Shown: positions 39,043 through 53,360, numbered from the stretch's first letter. The stretch is 64,000 bases of DNA from Labia minor (GCA_963082975.1 OY720350.1:20120910-20184909); one strand, 5' to 3'. Notes: generated from the sequence alone by a model not told the origin. Program-made: numbers and translations.

Positions 39043-42000
39043 TTAAAATTTATCATCTTCTAATTTCACAAATTTTTTACTCATTTCCCAAAGTTTTTTT
39101 GCATCTTCAACATTGCAAGCAGCTGAAGATTCTCTCGTCACTTTACATTCACTAAAATAAAAAACAAATTAAACATTTAAAAAAACAATTAATTACAAAT
39201 AATTTAATATTAAAATTCAGTTTATTAAGATGTTACTAGAATTTTACCATTAAAATCAGAATTTTTTTGTGTTTTTATCAGAAAGAGTTCATTTAATTTC
39301 ATTAAAATATTAATGATATTTTAATTTATAATTTTAATTTTAACGAACTTATAAAGAAATATGCATAATTTATTTTCAAGAATGAATTCATTTTCTTCGT
39401 AAATTAGAAAACTTTTTGTGTAGATTTGAATGTGTGCATTTTATAAATTCAATTTTATTTTAATAATCAAATTTTAAAAAAAATTATTCTATAATGCCAT
39501 TTTGCAATTAATTTTGTTCACTTAGCGGGTACTGTTTCAAATCCAAGTCACAAAAGCAAAAGTTTAAAGTTAATATTTTAAAGTAATAATTAAAAATTAT
39601 GAACAAAATATTTGTTTTATTTATAGAGGTTATCAATATTTACTTTGAAAAAATATACTAAATAAATAAATTTCTCGAAAATATTAAAGAAAAAAATTAT
39701 AAATTCAAATAAATATAATTAATATCTCCATAAGATATAAATGTATTATAATTTTAAGGTAGTTTGTGACTCAAATGACTTAAACTTGACCCTATATTTT
39801 TTTATATCTCTATTCAAAAGATTATAATTAAATACACCTATAGAAAAAAATCAGATTTTTTTACCACACCGTTTAAGAGATATAATTAATTAAAGTTATG
39901 CAAAAATAGAGTTCTTATGAATGTCCTTGTTCAATAACTCGGAAATTCAAATTTAAAAGAAATTGACAAACTTGACCCCACAAAAAAAAACTTTCTAATA
40001 GATAAAACGGTATCTAAAACATATACTGTAAACATTTTAATACGATTTACCACATAGTTTTAATTTAATTAATTTTTTAATATTATCATGTGTTCTACTA
40101 TCTCTGTTATTCGACTAGGGAAAAAATGGCGGCTCCACCAAGCGCGGTCAGTTCAAATAATAACTAAAATTTTTTAATATACTTATAAATGGTACGTGAT
40201 AATTAAAGGATATTAAACATTAATAAATATAAAAAATATTTGTTATACTTTATGGTTCAATTATAGTTTATAATTAATTATAGTTTATTATAGTTCAAAT
40301 TCCAATCTAAAAATCATTTAAAGTTGATATCATCAGCTGAGTACTAGTCAATTAATATTTTATTTTTACATTATGATAATTATTTAATTATAACTCGTAT
40401 TAAATTGAATCGAATAAATTCTTATGTGAATTTTCATTAATTATTATAGCATGCTTTGGATAATAGTTATTTTTTTGACTTCGGAAACCCAGTCACAAAC
40501 TACCTTAAAATAAGAACGTTTGATGGGATTTGTTGCATTTATACTCTCAGTAGATTATTTAATTTGGATAGCACTCAGGTTACCTATAATATAATCCTGA
40601 TTCTTTCTCGCATTTTTCATCAATGGCGCAATGAATTGATGTTTGGGCGCCTTGAAATGGGGTTTTGCAAAAAGCTCTAAGTGTTTTATTTATAAACCAA
40701 GTGAGACCCGGAATATATGTATTACTAAAATGACGAAAAAGATTGGTTGCTATTAATCCTGGATGTAATGCGTAGACGGAAACACCAGTTCCTTGAATAA
40801 AAAAAAATATACTTTTATTAGTTCCAAATTCCTAAAATAATGAAATCTAACATAAAGAAGGAATGAATAAAACATGTTCATTTAAAATTTTTTTAATTTA
40901 ATCTATATAGTTTGCTTTGTTTTTTTGAAAATTTAATTTTATTTTCCATTTACCTTCCAATCGTCGGGCTAATTCCTTTGTAAAAAGGATATTAGCCAAT
41001 TTACTTTGAGAATAGGCTTTGGTTGCTGCATATGAGTTTTCTGACATAATATCTTCGAAACAAATACTTCCATCTATAAAAAACAAACCAAAAATTGTAT
41101 AAAATACAGAACAAAGATATTTTCCTTAACAAGCAATTGTGTAATTATTAATAAAATTTATTAAAATTTAAAAAATTTATTAAAATTAAAAATTAATTAA
41201 AATTTAAAAAATGTATTAAAATTTATTAAAATTAAAAATTAATTAAAATATAAAAATAAGTAATAATATTTTTTCAGACTATTTGGGCAATTGTATGTGT
41301 GTGTGTGAGTTTTACTCACGTCAGTGAGACTTACTCAGATCGATCTATTTATTTTTGTGGAGTTACTAAACTCAACCTCGATTCAATTACTTACTTCTTA
41401 TAATTCTCACATCACTTGACATGTACTTAATAATTAAATAATTTAATTAATGTTATATTAAAAATGAAAAAAAATACAAAAGAAGAATATTAAACAGAAA
41501 AGTAATTAAATCCTTTAAACAATTATTTATATATGAAAAGTAACAAGTATTTTTTATAATAAAAATAATTTTTATTTTAATTAATTTTTTTTTTATTTTT
41601 ATAAATTAGAGCAGAATCCTGACTAAACATTTCGAGGAAAAAATTGTTCAAAATTATTTAATGAGAAAATAATAATAATTATGAATTTATGAATCCTAGT
41701 AATTTGTTTTTCCAAATGATATTTATTAAATATCAATTTAAATAATTTATATTGAAATAATTAAATAAAATTATTTTTTACATTCGTGCATTTTTGAGGA
41801 GACGTTTACAATTCTTGCTGGCGCTGACATTTTAAGTTTCGGAATTAGTAGACATGTTAATAAAAAATGTCCCAAATGATTTACAGCAAGTTGACTCTCA
41901 TAACCATCCTCTGTAAGAGCATATGGGCACGACATAATTCCTGTAAAAATTTCAATCAATGAATATATAAATAATTAATTCTACATTTTTTCCAAATAGC

Positions 42001-44329
42001 ATTTCAATAAAGTTTTATTTTTTATTTTTTTATGAACAAATAAATTAAGTCACGAACTTGAATCACTGATTAGACCAGGAATTGTGAAAGTGTTAAGTCT
42101 TTTTATGAAAAAATCTTGGTTCTTGGAACTTTATCTTTTTAAACTAACAGTATATTAATGGATCTGTGGGGATTCTTTTCAAGTAATTGTTTTGCACAAC
42201 ATTGTGGAAAATTTAATGTTCCTTGAAAAGTAAATTTTTAATTTTGTGTTAAAATATTAATCCGAAAAAATAATAGTTTACATCAGGATTAATAGGAAAA
42301 GACGACTTGAACGCTTTTAATAAGTTCAATAAGTTCTTTCCTACTTTTCCCACCCGCAATTCAAAATTGTTAATTAACAATACAATCGATTCTAAAACTG
42401 GTTGAATTATCTATCGATTCTCTATTTTTATTTAAAAGGAAAAACTTTATTTCGAATGTATATTCTACACAATTCTTTTCCTTAAAAAAATCCTTCCTTT
42501 CAAAATATTTTGCTATTTTTATATTATATCAGACATTTTAATTATTTGTAAATGAATCTGTACCTGCATTATTTATTAGTATATGTATGTGTGGATTCTC
42601 TTCAAGTAATTGTTTAGCACAACTTCGAACAGAAGCCAAAGAAGATAAATTCAACTGTACAGAGGAGAGTTTTCCACAATCTTGAATATCTTTTGTCTTC
42701 ATTTCAATGTCTTCAATTGCTTCTTTTGCATTTTCTAAACTTCTGCATGCTAAGATGATATGACCACCTGGAATAATTGTATACATTTTTACCACTTTTT
42801 TTTTTATAAATATATATTATTTTGAAGATAGAGAAAATTTATATCACCAAAATCTAATAAAAAATAACAGCTTAATCTTATGCATCTGTGAATAGTGTCA
42901 GTGTGTGTATATTTGTATGTTATTTGATACATTTTTAATAAATAAATAGGTTCTACAATATCATTGTTGGAAGTGGAAAATTTTTATATGCACGTTATTT
43001 AACTAATTCCTTATTATTTTATTCTTTGTATAATAATTAATTTAAATAAGTAAATGTATATATATATATATATATACATCTTCTAATAGATCTGTAATAG
43101 ATGAAAAATTAAAAAAAAAATTCTCAAAAATATAATTATAATTATATATTTATCAAAATTAATAACAATAAGTTTGTTTTCATATGTAAACAGTCTATTA
43201 GTTGCCAAAAATATCTGAACTGTACTCAAATAGATAGAGAGAAAGATTCTTAATTTTATTTTTCTTCTTCTAATAAAGATTCTACATTTAATAAGCAAAA
43301 TATCATTCCTTTTTTTATGAAAATGAAAATCTAGTGTTTTATTCTTCATATTTATTGAAAATAACTTGAATACAAATATATTTTCAATCATGTAATTTTC
43401 ATTTTGGTTGTTGCGGCCAAGAACTTTTGAGTTCCGTAGAAGAGGGCTTCTCAAAATGTTGGGTTGCGGCCCCTAGGGGCCGCAGGGGGGGGTGGAATCC
43501 GAAAAATGTGACACATAAATTATAAGAATTAAATAATGTTATTGTTAATATTAGTAAATGCATGTATTGACTAGTAAAAGTTTGCATAAAGAAATTTAAA
43601 ATTATAAATTTAAGCAATCTAAACTAAAAGAAATAGGGGCCATGACATATTGATTTGCGTTCCAAGGGGGCCGTGACTTGAGTTTGAGAAGCACTACCGT
43701 TGAGTCACAAAGATTGATAGTAATTTTTTTACATAACTTTACTAGTTATCTTTATATTTTTAATGATTATTTGAAATTTATTAACAAATCAATAATTTAT
43801 TCAATGCATTTGAAAAATGAAATTATATAATTTTTTTTTTTTTTGTAATACTAAATTAATTTTAATAATGATTATTCAAACGAAGAAATAATAATTTTAT
43901 AAATAGGAAATCTACGCTATAAATTATATCATATTATCCACTACTTTCTGTGGCACTATGCTTGTAAATTTGATAACAAAATTTGAATAATATTAAAAAA
44001 AGCATGTTTTACATTCTGTTATAAAGTAAATAGATATATCAATCTACCTGAAACTTGTGAATAATTAAATATTATGATTAAATATTATTATATTTTTTAT
44101 TTTTTAGGTTGTTTACATAATAGATAAATTAAAATGTGTCATCTAGAGCTAACGATTAAATTTATTAATATTGATGTATTATAATATACTATAATAATGA
44201 TTTACCTCGTTTATATAAATCAAGTGCAGTCTCTTTTCCAATTCCAGAGTTGGCACCAGTAATCACGACTGTTTTCCCATCAATTCGTGCTTCGGATGTA
44301 CAATAAGCATGCCAAACAAACATTCCCAT
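39043..44329 (-). CDS. Retinol dehydrogenase 11-14-like short-chain dehydrogenase, copy 2 (6 exons)
   Basis: The most diverged of the three SDR paralogues. Exons in coding order: 44206-44329 (to the MGMFVW start), 42564-42767, 41782-41940, 40954-41073, 40584-40791, 39043-39151; same intron phases as its neighbours; 307 aa from this ATG. It has [15 protein letters not shown] after the second strand, [25 protein letters not shown] (YxxxK), [12 protein letters not shown] and a shortened C-terminus ending KLEDDKF. The cofactor and catalytic residues are all present. A splice acceptor at 44356-44357 opens an in-frame coding stretch upstream of the ATG (44330-44355) that could join an exon at 49668-49806, making a 362-aa protein. 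Which start is used cannot be settled from sequence. Confidence 0.88.
42161..42210 (-). pseudogene. Relic of SDR exon 2 in intron 2 of copy 2
   Basis: A diverged duplicate of part of exon 2 of copy 2 (42590-42623). Shared words include TTCAAGTAATTGTTT and GCACAAC on the plus strand. It is too short and mutated to be an exon. Confidence 0.55.
43442..43696. mobile_element. hAT-type MITE
   Basis: Ends are GAGGGCTTCTCAAAAT and the complement of TAGTGCTTCTCAAACT, decayed from a CAGTGCTTCTCAAA-type end. Flanking 8-mers CCGTAGAA and CCGTTGAG match at six of eight positions. It lies in the first coding intron of SDR copy 2. Confidence 0.65.
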
Positions 44330-44601
44330 TTTTGATAATGAAGATATTAAATCACCTGCAATGAAAGCAAATCTTATTAATTAAAATGAATGCATAATAA
44401 TTTGGCTACATAAAATTTGATTTAAAAACAATTAAATATATATTTTTTCAGAATATTAAAATAACTTATTTGAAGTGAATTATTAAAATAAAAAACAATA
44501 TAAATAAATTAATTTAACCAGGATTATTTTTTCAAATCTAAATGGCTGATGTCGACAATTTCACTTTGCTGATAAAGTGCTAACTTTTATTTAATTTGAA
44601 A

Positions 44602-44607
<6 letters not shown>

Positions 44608-44645
<38 letters not shown>
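44608..44645. repeat. (AT)n microsatellite
   Basis: About 19 AT units upstream of SDR copy 2. Confidence 0.9.
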
Positions 44646-44647
<2 letters not shown>

Positions 44648-45150
44648 CATTAAAAAAATAATTAATTTCTATTTCTATCAATATTGAATATAATATCAGT
44701 TAATAAAATAAGACATTTTTTCTATTGTATTCTTTGCGCTACCGAATGGCAACATGTACATATCAAATTTTAAAAAATTAATTTCTCCGGTTATTGATTA
44801 TATATTAATAAAATTTATAGCCTATGAACAAATAGAGATATGCAAGAATATTGTGATGTAATTTTATCGAAATCAGTTCAGCCAATTTTGAGTCTATAAT
44901 GTGAAAATTTCCGGACAGGCAGACAGATAAACATTAAAAATTCTAAAGTCCCTTTATATCCGTTAATAAAATAAAATCAGCGTATTTAATGACTTTTGAG
45001 GCTCTTTTAATAGATACGAGCAAGAATGTAACTAGCTTTATGTTGACCCTCAACAAATAGTTTTCATTCGACTACTGTGTTTGTTTAATCTTTAACAACA
45101 AATTGCAATAACTACAATTGTACACTGACATTTAACCACTCAGAAATATT

Positions 45151-45412
45151 TCACAAGTATAAAATACCAATTAATAATAATAAAACTATCACTGTGGCTC
45201 TTCGGAACTCGAAATTGGCCGCAGCATCCACATTTCTCCAAGTGTCCCTATCCTGAGCTATAACCATCCAACTCCTACTTTCTCCTATCTCTCTCACGTC
45301 CCTTCCTATATTGTCCACCTCCCGCGTGCTTGGTCTTCCAAGAGGTCGTTTCCCAATTGGTCTCCCCACCAATATATTTTTTTGCCATTCTTTCCTCTCC
45401 CATTCCACCCAC
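45151..45412 (-). pseudogene. LINE 3' end, RTE-like C-terminus
   Basis: An open minus-strand frame encodes WERKEWQKNILVGRPIGKRP, LGRPSTREVDNIGRDV, W..IAQDRDTWRNVDAAA, the usual end of RTE-type endonuclease/reverse transcriptase proteins. The frame runs into a TTA/ATT repeat tail. Only the last 85 codons remain. Confidence 0.65.
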
Positions 45413-46374
45413 TTAATAATAAAACATTTAATTTATTTAAATATCTTGACTTTAATCTTATCTAAATGTTAAGTGTTGATTGATTTATATATAATATATT
45501 CATGTCTATAAGGAAAAATTAAATAAATTTTTCAATAAACTCTATAAAATATTATTTATATACCACATAATTTCTAATGTTATTCAAATTGAAATAATTA
45601 ATAAATATTTTATTTTATTTATTTATTTTTAAGTTTAGCCTTACCCTCTTCGGGTTTATGCTATTTTTTTATATTCATTTTATATACACAAATATATCTT
45701 CTTTTAATAATAATAATTATTATTATTAATATATAAACATCCAGGATCCTTAAATATGTTAATAATTTTATTTAAGACTAGTTTATGATTAAAAGAGGAG
45801 AGAAATACTAATTTAGATATTGTAGATTGTACTAATACATCTTGACTGTACAATTAGAGTTGCTTGTTAGGAAACTAGACCGTAAAATGTTTTACAGAAT
45901 AAAATATTAGTAATAAATTTATACTATTTATTATGCTCTGGAAAACTTAAACAAATAAACAAATTACGATATTATCAAAATCATGAGAAGTTAGGCTTTG
46001 TCTAATAATTACTATTGCACTTGACACTTTTTGGTTGCAGTATTCATATTAAGTACTACAACGGTTCATTTCCTGAACCAACTTCTTCCATTTCTTATCT
46101 TTGCTCAATTCCTTCCTATCTATCTTTATTTTGTACTTGAATTACTCATTGGATGCTTTCCAAATTCCCGTAAACAAACTCCTCCTCCTTACCCATTCGG
46201 GACACGTGCCCAGTTCATTGTCATCTTATTCTAAATAATTCTTAAATATGTATTTTAAAATAAACGGAAGAGATTATCAAACCTATAAATAATCGAAATA
46301 GATAATTGGGATGTTTACAACGAATTTTATTCCTATTTATCACAAAATTGCATAAATAATTCCAATTTATATGA

Positions 46375-46972
46375 TCTTAATATATTGTGAGAATTAGATA
46401 AATAATGTAGAGAGCAAAAAATATTTAAAAATAGATATTTATTTAAATGAAATAAAATTATTTAATTTACAGAATGAAAATGTAATTTTAATCAAAATAA
46501 GAAACAATGTTTTTAAAATGTTTTCAAGATTTATAATTTCAATATATAAATATACATTTTAATATTAAATGTTTAAATAATAATGGAATAATAAATTTTT
46601 ACAGTAATAATGAGACATATTTATAATTTTATACATATTTAAAATATTTTACTTAATATATTATCTTCACTGGTATTTGGTAGTATGACATTACCAAACC
46701 AAGTTATATATGTTTCTCTTAGTTCATTAGTACCGGGACCCCGAGCCTCGGCTCGGTACTTAAGTTAAAAAAAATGATTCATTATTATTGGGTTTGGCTG
46801 GTAATATTAATACCTGGGATACCGAGCTGTCGCTCGAAAAAATGTTTAGACATTATTATAGACATTTTCATTCTGTAAATTAAATAATTTTATTTCATTT
46901 AAATAAATATCTATTTTTAAATAATTTTTCTCTACATTATTTATCTAATTCTGACAATATATTAAGATCACA
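46375..46972. repeat. Inverted repeat with 110-bp arms
   Basis: 46375-46482 is inverted at 46861-46972. The word ACAGAATGAAAATG marks the inner end of one arm. The interior includes the CCGAGCCTCGGCTCGG hairpin. AT-rich otherwise, no gene. Confidence 0.6.
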
Positions 46973-47070
46973 CCGGGACCCCGAGCCTCGGCTAGGTAAT
47001 TAAGTTAAAAAAAAATAATTCATTATTATATTGGGTTTGGCTGGTAATATTAATACTTGGGACACCGAGC
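46725..47070 (+). repeat. Direct repeat of a GC-rich hairpin unit
   Basis: The unit (ACCGGGACCCCGAGCCTCGG, then GGGTTTGGCTGGTAATATTA) occurs at about 46733-46830 and again at 46972-47068. Non-coding. Confidence 0.6.
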
Positions 47071-47239
47071 TGATATACAATTCTTTAATTATTTATTACA
47101 ATTATTAAATGTTGCATCATTGCATGGAACTTGGGGTCCTCAATAATACATAAATATGTATTATTAGATATGTTTCTAAGTGCATGAATATTTTTTTTTT
47201 ATTGGAAGAATGATAAATATATATCGTAATTTATAATTA

Positions 47240-48115
47240 TAAAATATTATTAAAATATATATTTTTAATTTTATTTCGAAATTAAATAAAAAATTTTAAA
47301 ATATTTTAAATATAAAAAAAATATTAAAACAATATCTTTTAAAAAAAGGCGGGAGTCAAATTTCAATATGAGTGTCATTTGTCCATATATAAATTAAAAG
47401 ATAAGATTAGTTAATTAAAATATATATATAAACAAAAGCAAAATTAAATAATAAAAATTTATAAAAAATAAAAAAAAAATTTGAATTAATATTAAATTAT
47501 TAGTTAATGACTAATAAGTAATTAATAAAATAAAAAAAATAAAATTTATTACAATATTACAATTATTAAATGTTGCATCATTTTAATTAATAAAATAAAA
47601 TAAAAGAAATTAAATTTAATCAAAGAACAATGAATAAATAAATATAAAATAATAGATAAAAAAAAAAAAAAATTTTTTCCGCCGGTTTCGATCCTGCTAA
47701 GTTGACTATTCAAAACAGTGCCTTTACCCATTAGACTGATATATATTTAGTTAATTAACATGACATTTTTACTCTCTTTGCAAGAATTATATGTTTTTTG
47801 TTTTTGTTTTTGTTTTTTTTGAGAGTGATTAATAAATATATATATATATTTTATTAAAAATAAATATTTTTAATTTTATTTCGAAATTAAATAATGCATT
47901 TTAAAATATTTTAAATATATAAAAAAATGTTAATTCAATTCATTTAAAAAAAAGCGGGAGTCAACCAACCATATTTTATTTTGTTAATAATTAATTAATT
48001 AAGATTAATAAATATATATATATATATATATATTATTAAAAATAAATATTTTTAATTTTATTTCGAAATTTATTTTATTTTAAAATATTTTAAATATAAA
48101 AAAAATATTAATTGA
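47240..48115. repeat. Cluster of three AT-rich direct repeats
   Basis: The word ATTTTTAATTTTATTTCGAA recurs near 47260, 47866 and 48046, with GCGGGAGTCAA near 47350 and 47953. A tRNA-like stretch (GGATCGAAACC, minus strand, about 47660-47740) lies between copies. No gene. Confidence 0.5.
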
Positions 48116-49667
48116 AGTAAAATTGATGACGTCACACCCATATATAATTTTCAATTAAGAAATTAATAATGAAGCTGTAAGTTTCAAGAGATGTGATCAA
48201 TAAAACTCAATTTTTCTTTATAAATACTATATCTAGTGTGAATTTGAAAAAAATCGTTAGAGCGGTTTTTGAGAACCAATGGTTATAGAAAGAAATATAG
48301 ATATATAGAAAGAAATATAGATATATATATACAATTTTAGCTAGCATAATAAGATTAGATTTGGTTGAATGAATCATCTTGATCGTTGATTATTTACAAC
48401 CAATTGCTTATCGCTTATTATATAATGGTAAATTACATGGGAAATTTTCAACTTTAACCGCCGATTTGACCATGTTCCTAACCGAATTTTAAAAAACCAA
48501 GACCACTTTACAATTACACTTTTTTAAGCTCCACTCGAATCCAAAATCAAAATTTAAAAAATCGAAAATTTTTGGCGACAGACACACAGACCTATAGATT
48601 TTATAAACGAACTAAAAGTTCGTTGAAAATAGTATATTCAAATGTCATTGATCACGCTTAAGTATGTATACAAATTTTGGAAATTCTATGAAACTAATTT
48701 TAATTTTCTAATTTTATTTACTTTAAATTTTTTTCCTTGCAATGTATCAAAATGACTTTATGATTTTCCTTAAGTAATCACATCTTTATTTAATCTTTAA
48801 TCAAAAAAGAAAATGAATTAAATTAAAAAAAATAAAAAAAAAAAAAATAAATGAAATTTATTAATTAATTATGTTGTCAAGAAGTACAATTGTATTTTAA
48901 ATATATTATTTTATCATTAATCATCTAATTAATTTGAAACATTTTCACTGACAATATGATTTCATGAGAACCGTTATAACAATGAATAAGAAACATTTAA
49001 AGTGGGTACCCTTAGTCAAGTAGAAAGATTATAACAACTAACGGAATCTTGTGAATGTATAATTAAAATTAAATATTTGTCATTTAAATAAAACATCCAA
49101 ATGAAATTCAACAATTTAAGACTGTTAAGTAAAAATATTTAACAAAAAATATATATCAATTTATTAGAAGTTTATTTTAAATGAAAGTTTTTTTAACAAA
49201 TTGAAAAAAATTAATTTTTAAAAAAATAAATAAATAATATGATCAATAATTAACTGTCTATTTGTAAAAATACCTATCTCCACTAAAATTTCAAATAAAT
49301 TTCAAAGTAATATTAAAAAAAAAATTATTTTCTACTTTAAATAAATAAATTCATTTATTAATTTTTATATTATAAAATTTATTAATTAATTATAGTTCTA
49401 TTAATTTATATTCAATGCATTTATTTTAATTTCTAAATGTAACAGAGAGATTAAATGAAAGTTTTTTTTAATGCCGGTTTTTGATCTAGTTTACTTTTAA
49501 AATTAGATCATTGTCATTAGCAAACAAATTTTATTTTTAAAATTCAACAAAAAATTTATAATTTTCTATCATTTTTTATCAGAAATATGTAAATATTATT
49601 TAATTTAATAATAGAGAAGAATAGAGATAAATTAAATAGTAAATATTGAAAGAATGTATAGACATAC

Positions 49668-49806
49668 CTGTTGTGTAGGTTGAGAAAGATTGACCTCCTT
49701 CTTCGTATCCACTTGTGAAGTAGAATGGAGGGAGTCCAAAACAAGACTGACTGACAGAAGAATTGAAAAGCCGAGACCTACCTCCACTACAACGGAGAAA
49801 TTTCAT
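49668..49806 (-). CDS. Possible alternative 5' coding exon of SDR copy 2
   Basis: A less AT-rich island with an ATG at 49806 and an open frame of 46 codons plus one base, closed by a good donor (CAG|GTATGTC). Joined to the acceptor at 44356 it continues in frame through [17 protein letters not shown] into SDR copy 2. The peptide (starting MKFLRCSGGRSRLFNSSVSQ) is rich in Ser and Arg and could be a targeting sequence, but also has Glu and Gly runs. In-frame joining has a one in three chance by accident, so this is a candidate. It may instead be a non-coding 5' exon or unrelated. The plus strand also has a short ORF here, judged less likely. Confidence 0.4.
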
Positions 49807-49809
49807 TTC

Positions 49810-52800
49810 AATATCATTAACGTTGATGATGTCGGATTTCTCACCAAACTTTTTTTTTTTTTGTTTTTATTTTATTCCTCACCATTCATTCATTATGAAA
49901 ATCACCATAAAAAATAAATAAAGAAATAAATAATCCCATAGAATAAAAATAAATATAATATTTTCTTATGAGGATAACTAAATATTTTGTCATAATAACT
50001 TTTAAATTTTATTATTATTATTATTTATTTTTATAAACTTTTTTATAAATTAAAAAATTAATCTATAACAAGTTCTTTGTAAGTTATTTATAAATTTTAT
50101 TAGGTATTATATTTAAATTTAATAATTATACTAAATTTGAGAAACGGATTTTATAAAAATCTGATATATACATAGTATATATGTAGTATATATCGTATTT
50201 GATATATCCGCATTCTATTAATATAAGTACATTTATATTATTAAATACTCTTATAGTGTTTGGTATTATTTACAAGTTTTCTGAATAAATATAACCTGAA
50301 ACGAGTAAATTTATTATAAAGTATTATTTAAAATTTTGAAAGAAATTTTTGATCTACTAATACCATAATTAATTTTGAATATCAAAATATCTTCATGGTT
50401 GATACATTACATTTCTTGATTAAAATAGAAATAATTAGTATATTTTATGAACCGAAATATCAATCAATTTCCAAATTTAAAAATTAAATTCAAGTTACTG
50501 TGAGGAACTCTAAAGATTCTCTTTAGATTAATTAGAAAATTAAAATAATGTCATATTAATAATAAATAATTACATTTATTATTTATTAATATCTAGCTTC
50601 AATATATGCCATATTTGTTTTCATAATTTTTTTTGATCGTCTGAGATAAAATATCAAAACATTTAAAATTAAATTTTTGTATCGGGAAAAATATTTATCT
50701 ATAGTTACAAGCGACCTTCACTTATCCAGGTAGAGGCCTCCAATCTCTCCCATTTAGAAAGTGATGGGCCTACTCATTAATTAACGTAGCCTTCTCGAAA
50801 TTACCTGAATTCTCGTAAGACCAGGGTTCTCTATTTCTGGTTAGAATTTAAAATTTTGGTCTAGAGAATCCAAATAAGTACATTATTCCAATAATATTTC
50901 ATATCTCTTCGGAATTATTTGACTTGGCAGATTATAATAATTAATCTTATAATAAAATTTTTTAATCTTTAATAAAACCCTTTTATTATTTCATAACTTA
51001 TAATATGGTGATTATGTATGGCGTCCGAATAATTGGGATGTTTTTTATTAAACAAAATCTCAATTTGTCCTGTTTCTAAATTAATAAAATTTATGAAAAA
51101 ATGCGTTTTTAGGGCACTCTTTTATATAGCAATATTCCAGTTTTTAATAAGCCGATAAAAAATTATAGTTTTTAATATTTTAATAGTTAACTTAGTAATA
51201 ATATTAATATCTTATTATTTGATATTGGCTTTAAATATTATTGGCTGTTTTGTATTTTTTTTTTCTATTGATAATTTTGTAAAAATTATTTTTTTGGAAA
51301 ATTACCATTATAAAGTAAGATATTTTAAGAGGAATGTATTAATATTGAAGTGTATAATACGCATATATTGTAATCGTGTGAGTATTTTTATAGATTGGTA
51401 AGATAAACATTTTATACCATCGTGCATGCATGTAAATGTAAAAATACAATATATATATATATATATATATCCTATTATATTCAAATTAGATACATTATAA
51501 ATACCTTAATTAATTCAGTTAAAAATTCATAAATTAAATTATATATATTTTAAATAAATACTAATAAAACTATTAATTAAAAAAAAATAAAAAAGATCAT
51601 AGATTATTATATATAAAATACATATTAACAGTGAAAAGTTTTCTCAGTTCATAATAAAAATTTTTTACTGAATAACTTTATTGTAAATCAATGAGAATCA
51701 ACAGCACAAAAGCCAAGGATTATTCAGACCTTAACAAAATGATTTTAACGAGGAAGAGATTCCATTTGTGAACATGCTTCTTTAATGTCTGGAAGATGAA
51801 AACCTTGGGACGTTATAATTTCAATAATTGATACATGAAGGTTAATCTCATCATTCAGGTTGATTCTTACCAGGAAGAAAGAGAGTTTTGTAATTATTTT
51901 AGAATTCCATCGAAACACGATTGAATAAAGAAATGTTTTTTTTGTTATTTGACCTTTTCGCAAAATGATTTGTATCTTGACTTTTCGGCCATGATACTTC
52001 AAAAAACATTATTCTGCATTTTTATTATTAAACGTAGGTATATACTCATAATATTTTTATTGTTATTATTTATTTTATGATAATAATTAAAAATATCTTA
52101 AAGGAAATCTAAAAATTATTATTTTATTCTTGCAAAGTTAATTATATAAAACTCATATACTTCTATCTTTTAGTATTAGTGAATAATATAATTATTATAT
52201 ATATAAATCAAATATTATTATTATAGCCAGGAGGAGGAAGGTTGAGAATGTTTAGTATATTAAAAATTTATTATTAGGACTAAAAAATTAAAAATATTAA
52301 TCATCGTAATTTTGTATGCCTCTTAAAAGTAAATAAAAAATTTAATTTTTATTTAGAAATTAGAAATTAATTTAATTTCTCAACAAAAATAACATGATGA
52401 AATTAATAGATATGACCTTAGGGATTTGTTGTAATACATATTTTATTTGTTTTTTAACATGTTTTAATATATACTAGAATAATAAACATTAAAAAAAAAT
52501 ATTAAATTTTGATTGTACAGTCTTGGTATGATTTCAAATGTATTTATTATTTTAAGCATTTTGTAATTTTACCATCATTAGAAGCTTTCCTCAATTAAAT
52601 TCTTATTTTTTTAAAATTATTTTATTGTTTTCGTTTAATTTTCAAATATAAAATAAATATTACAATATTTTTCTTAAATAAAATCATGAATCTTATTATA
52701 TATGCAAATAAAAGAAAACAACTTTATTTTCAATTAATTTTATTAATAATAGATTACTTTATATTACAAATATTTACAAATTTAATGCCGAAACCGAGAA

Positions 52801-53360
52801 ATTTGTATTAAATATTAAAATATAATGAAGATCCGATAATAATGGTATTAGATAGATTTCAAAAAAAAATAATAATAAGAAATAATATCTATATAAATAT
52901 TAGAAAACAGAAACTTTTGAATATCAGAGAAATATTTATGTAATATTATATGGAAAATACTAACTATAATAACGATAATTATTATCAATAACTAACCAAT
53001 GACAAGGTAATGTTTATTTATTTTAAAATAGATTAATATACTATACCATTTATAAATTTATGAAATTAATAAACTCAATGATTATATAATATAATAATTT
53101 TTTTTTTAATAAATATGTGCATAATTTATTAGTATGTATGTGTATATTAATAAAATGAATTATGTGATTATTAATTAATCTAAGTTTTAAAAATAATTGT
53201 ATTATTAAAATAAAAAATTAACATTAAATTATTAGTATATATTATTTTTTTAATTTCTGTTTGTTTTGTAAGAATAAAAATTATTTAAAAAAATTGGAAA
53301 TTAATTTTCAATTAAAAAATAAATACCAATCAATGATCATGTAGAATTTAGTACAAAATA
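49810..53360. other. AT-rich spacer between SDR copies 2 and 3
   Basis: No convincing gene. A minus-strand open frame at 51745-52002 (85 codons, ending DIKEACSQMESLPR) is not recognised. 50700-50830 is a less AT-rich patch without a frame. Low-complexity AT microsatellites occur at about 51448-51470. Confidence 0.4.

Noticed and set aside
47655-47740. A tRNA-like stretch on the minus strand with GGATCGAAACC
   Set aside because: No clear cloverleaf could be paired by eye; it lies within repeats and is more likely a decayed tRNA-derived repeat.
51745-52002. An 85-codon minus-strand ORF
   Set aside because: Not recognised, no paralogue in the window and no supporting splice context beyond a chance donor; kept only as a note in the spacer entry.
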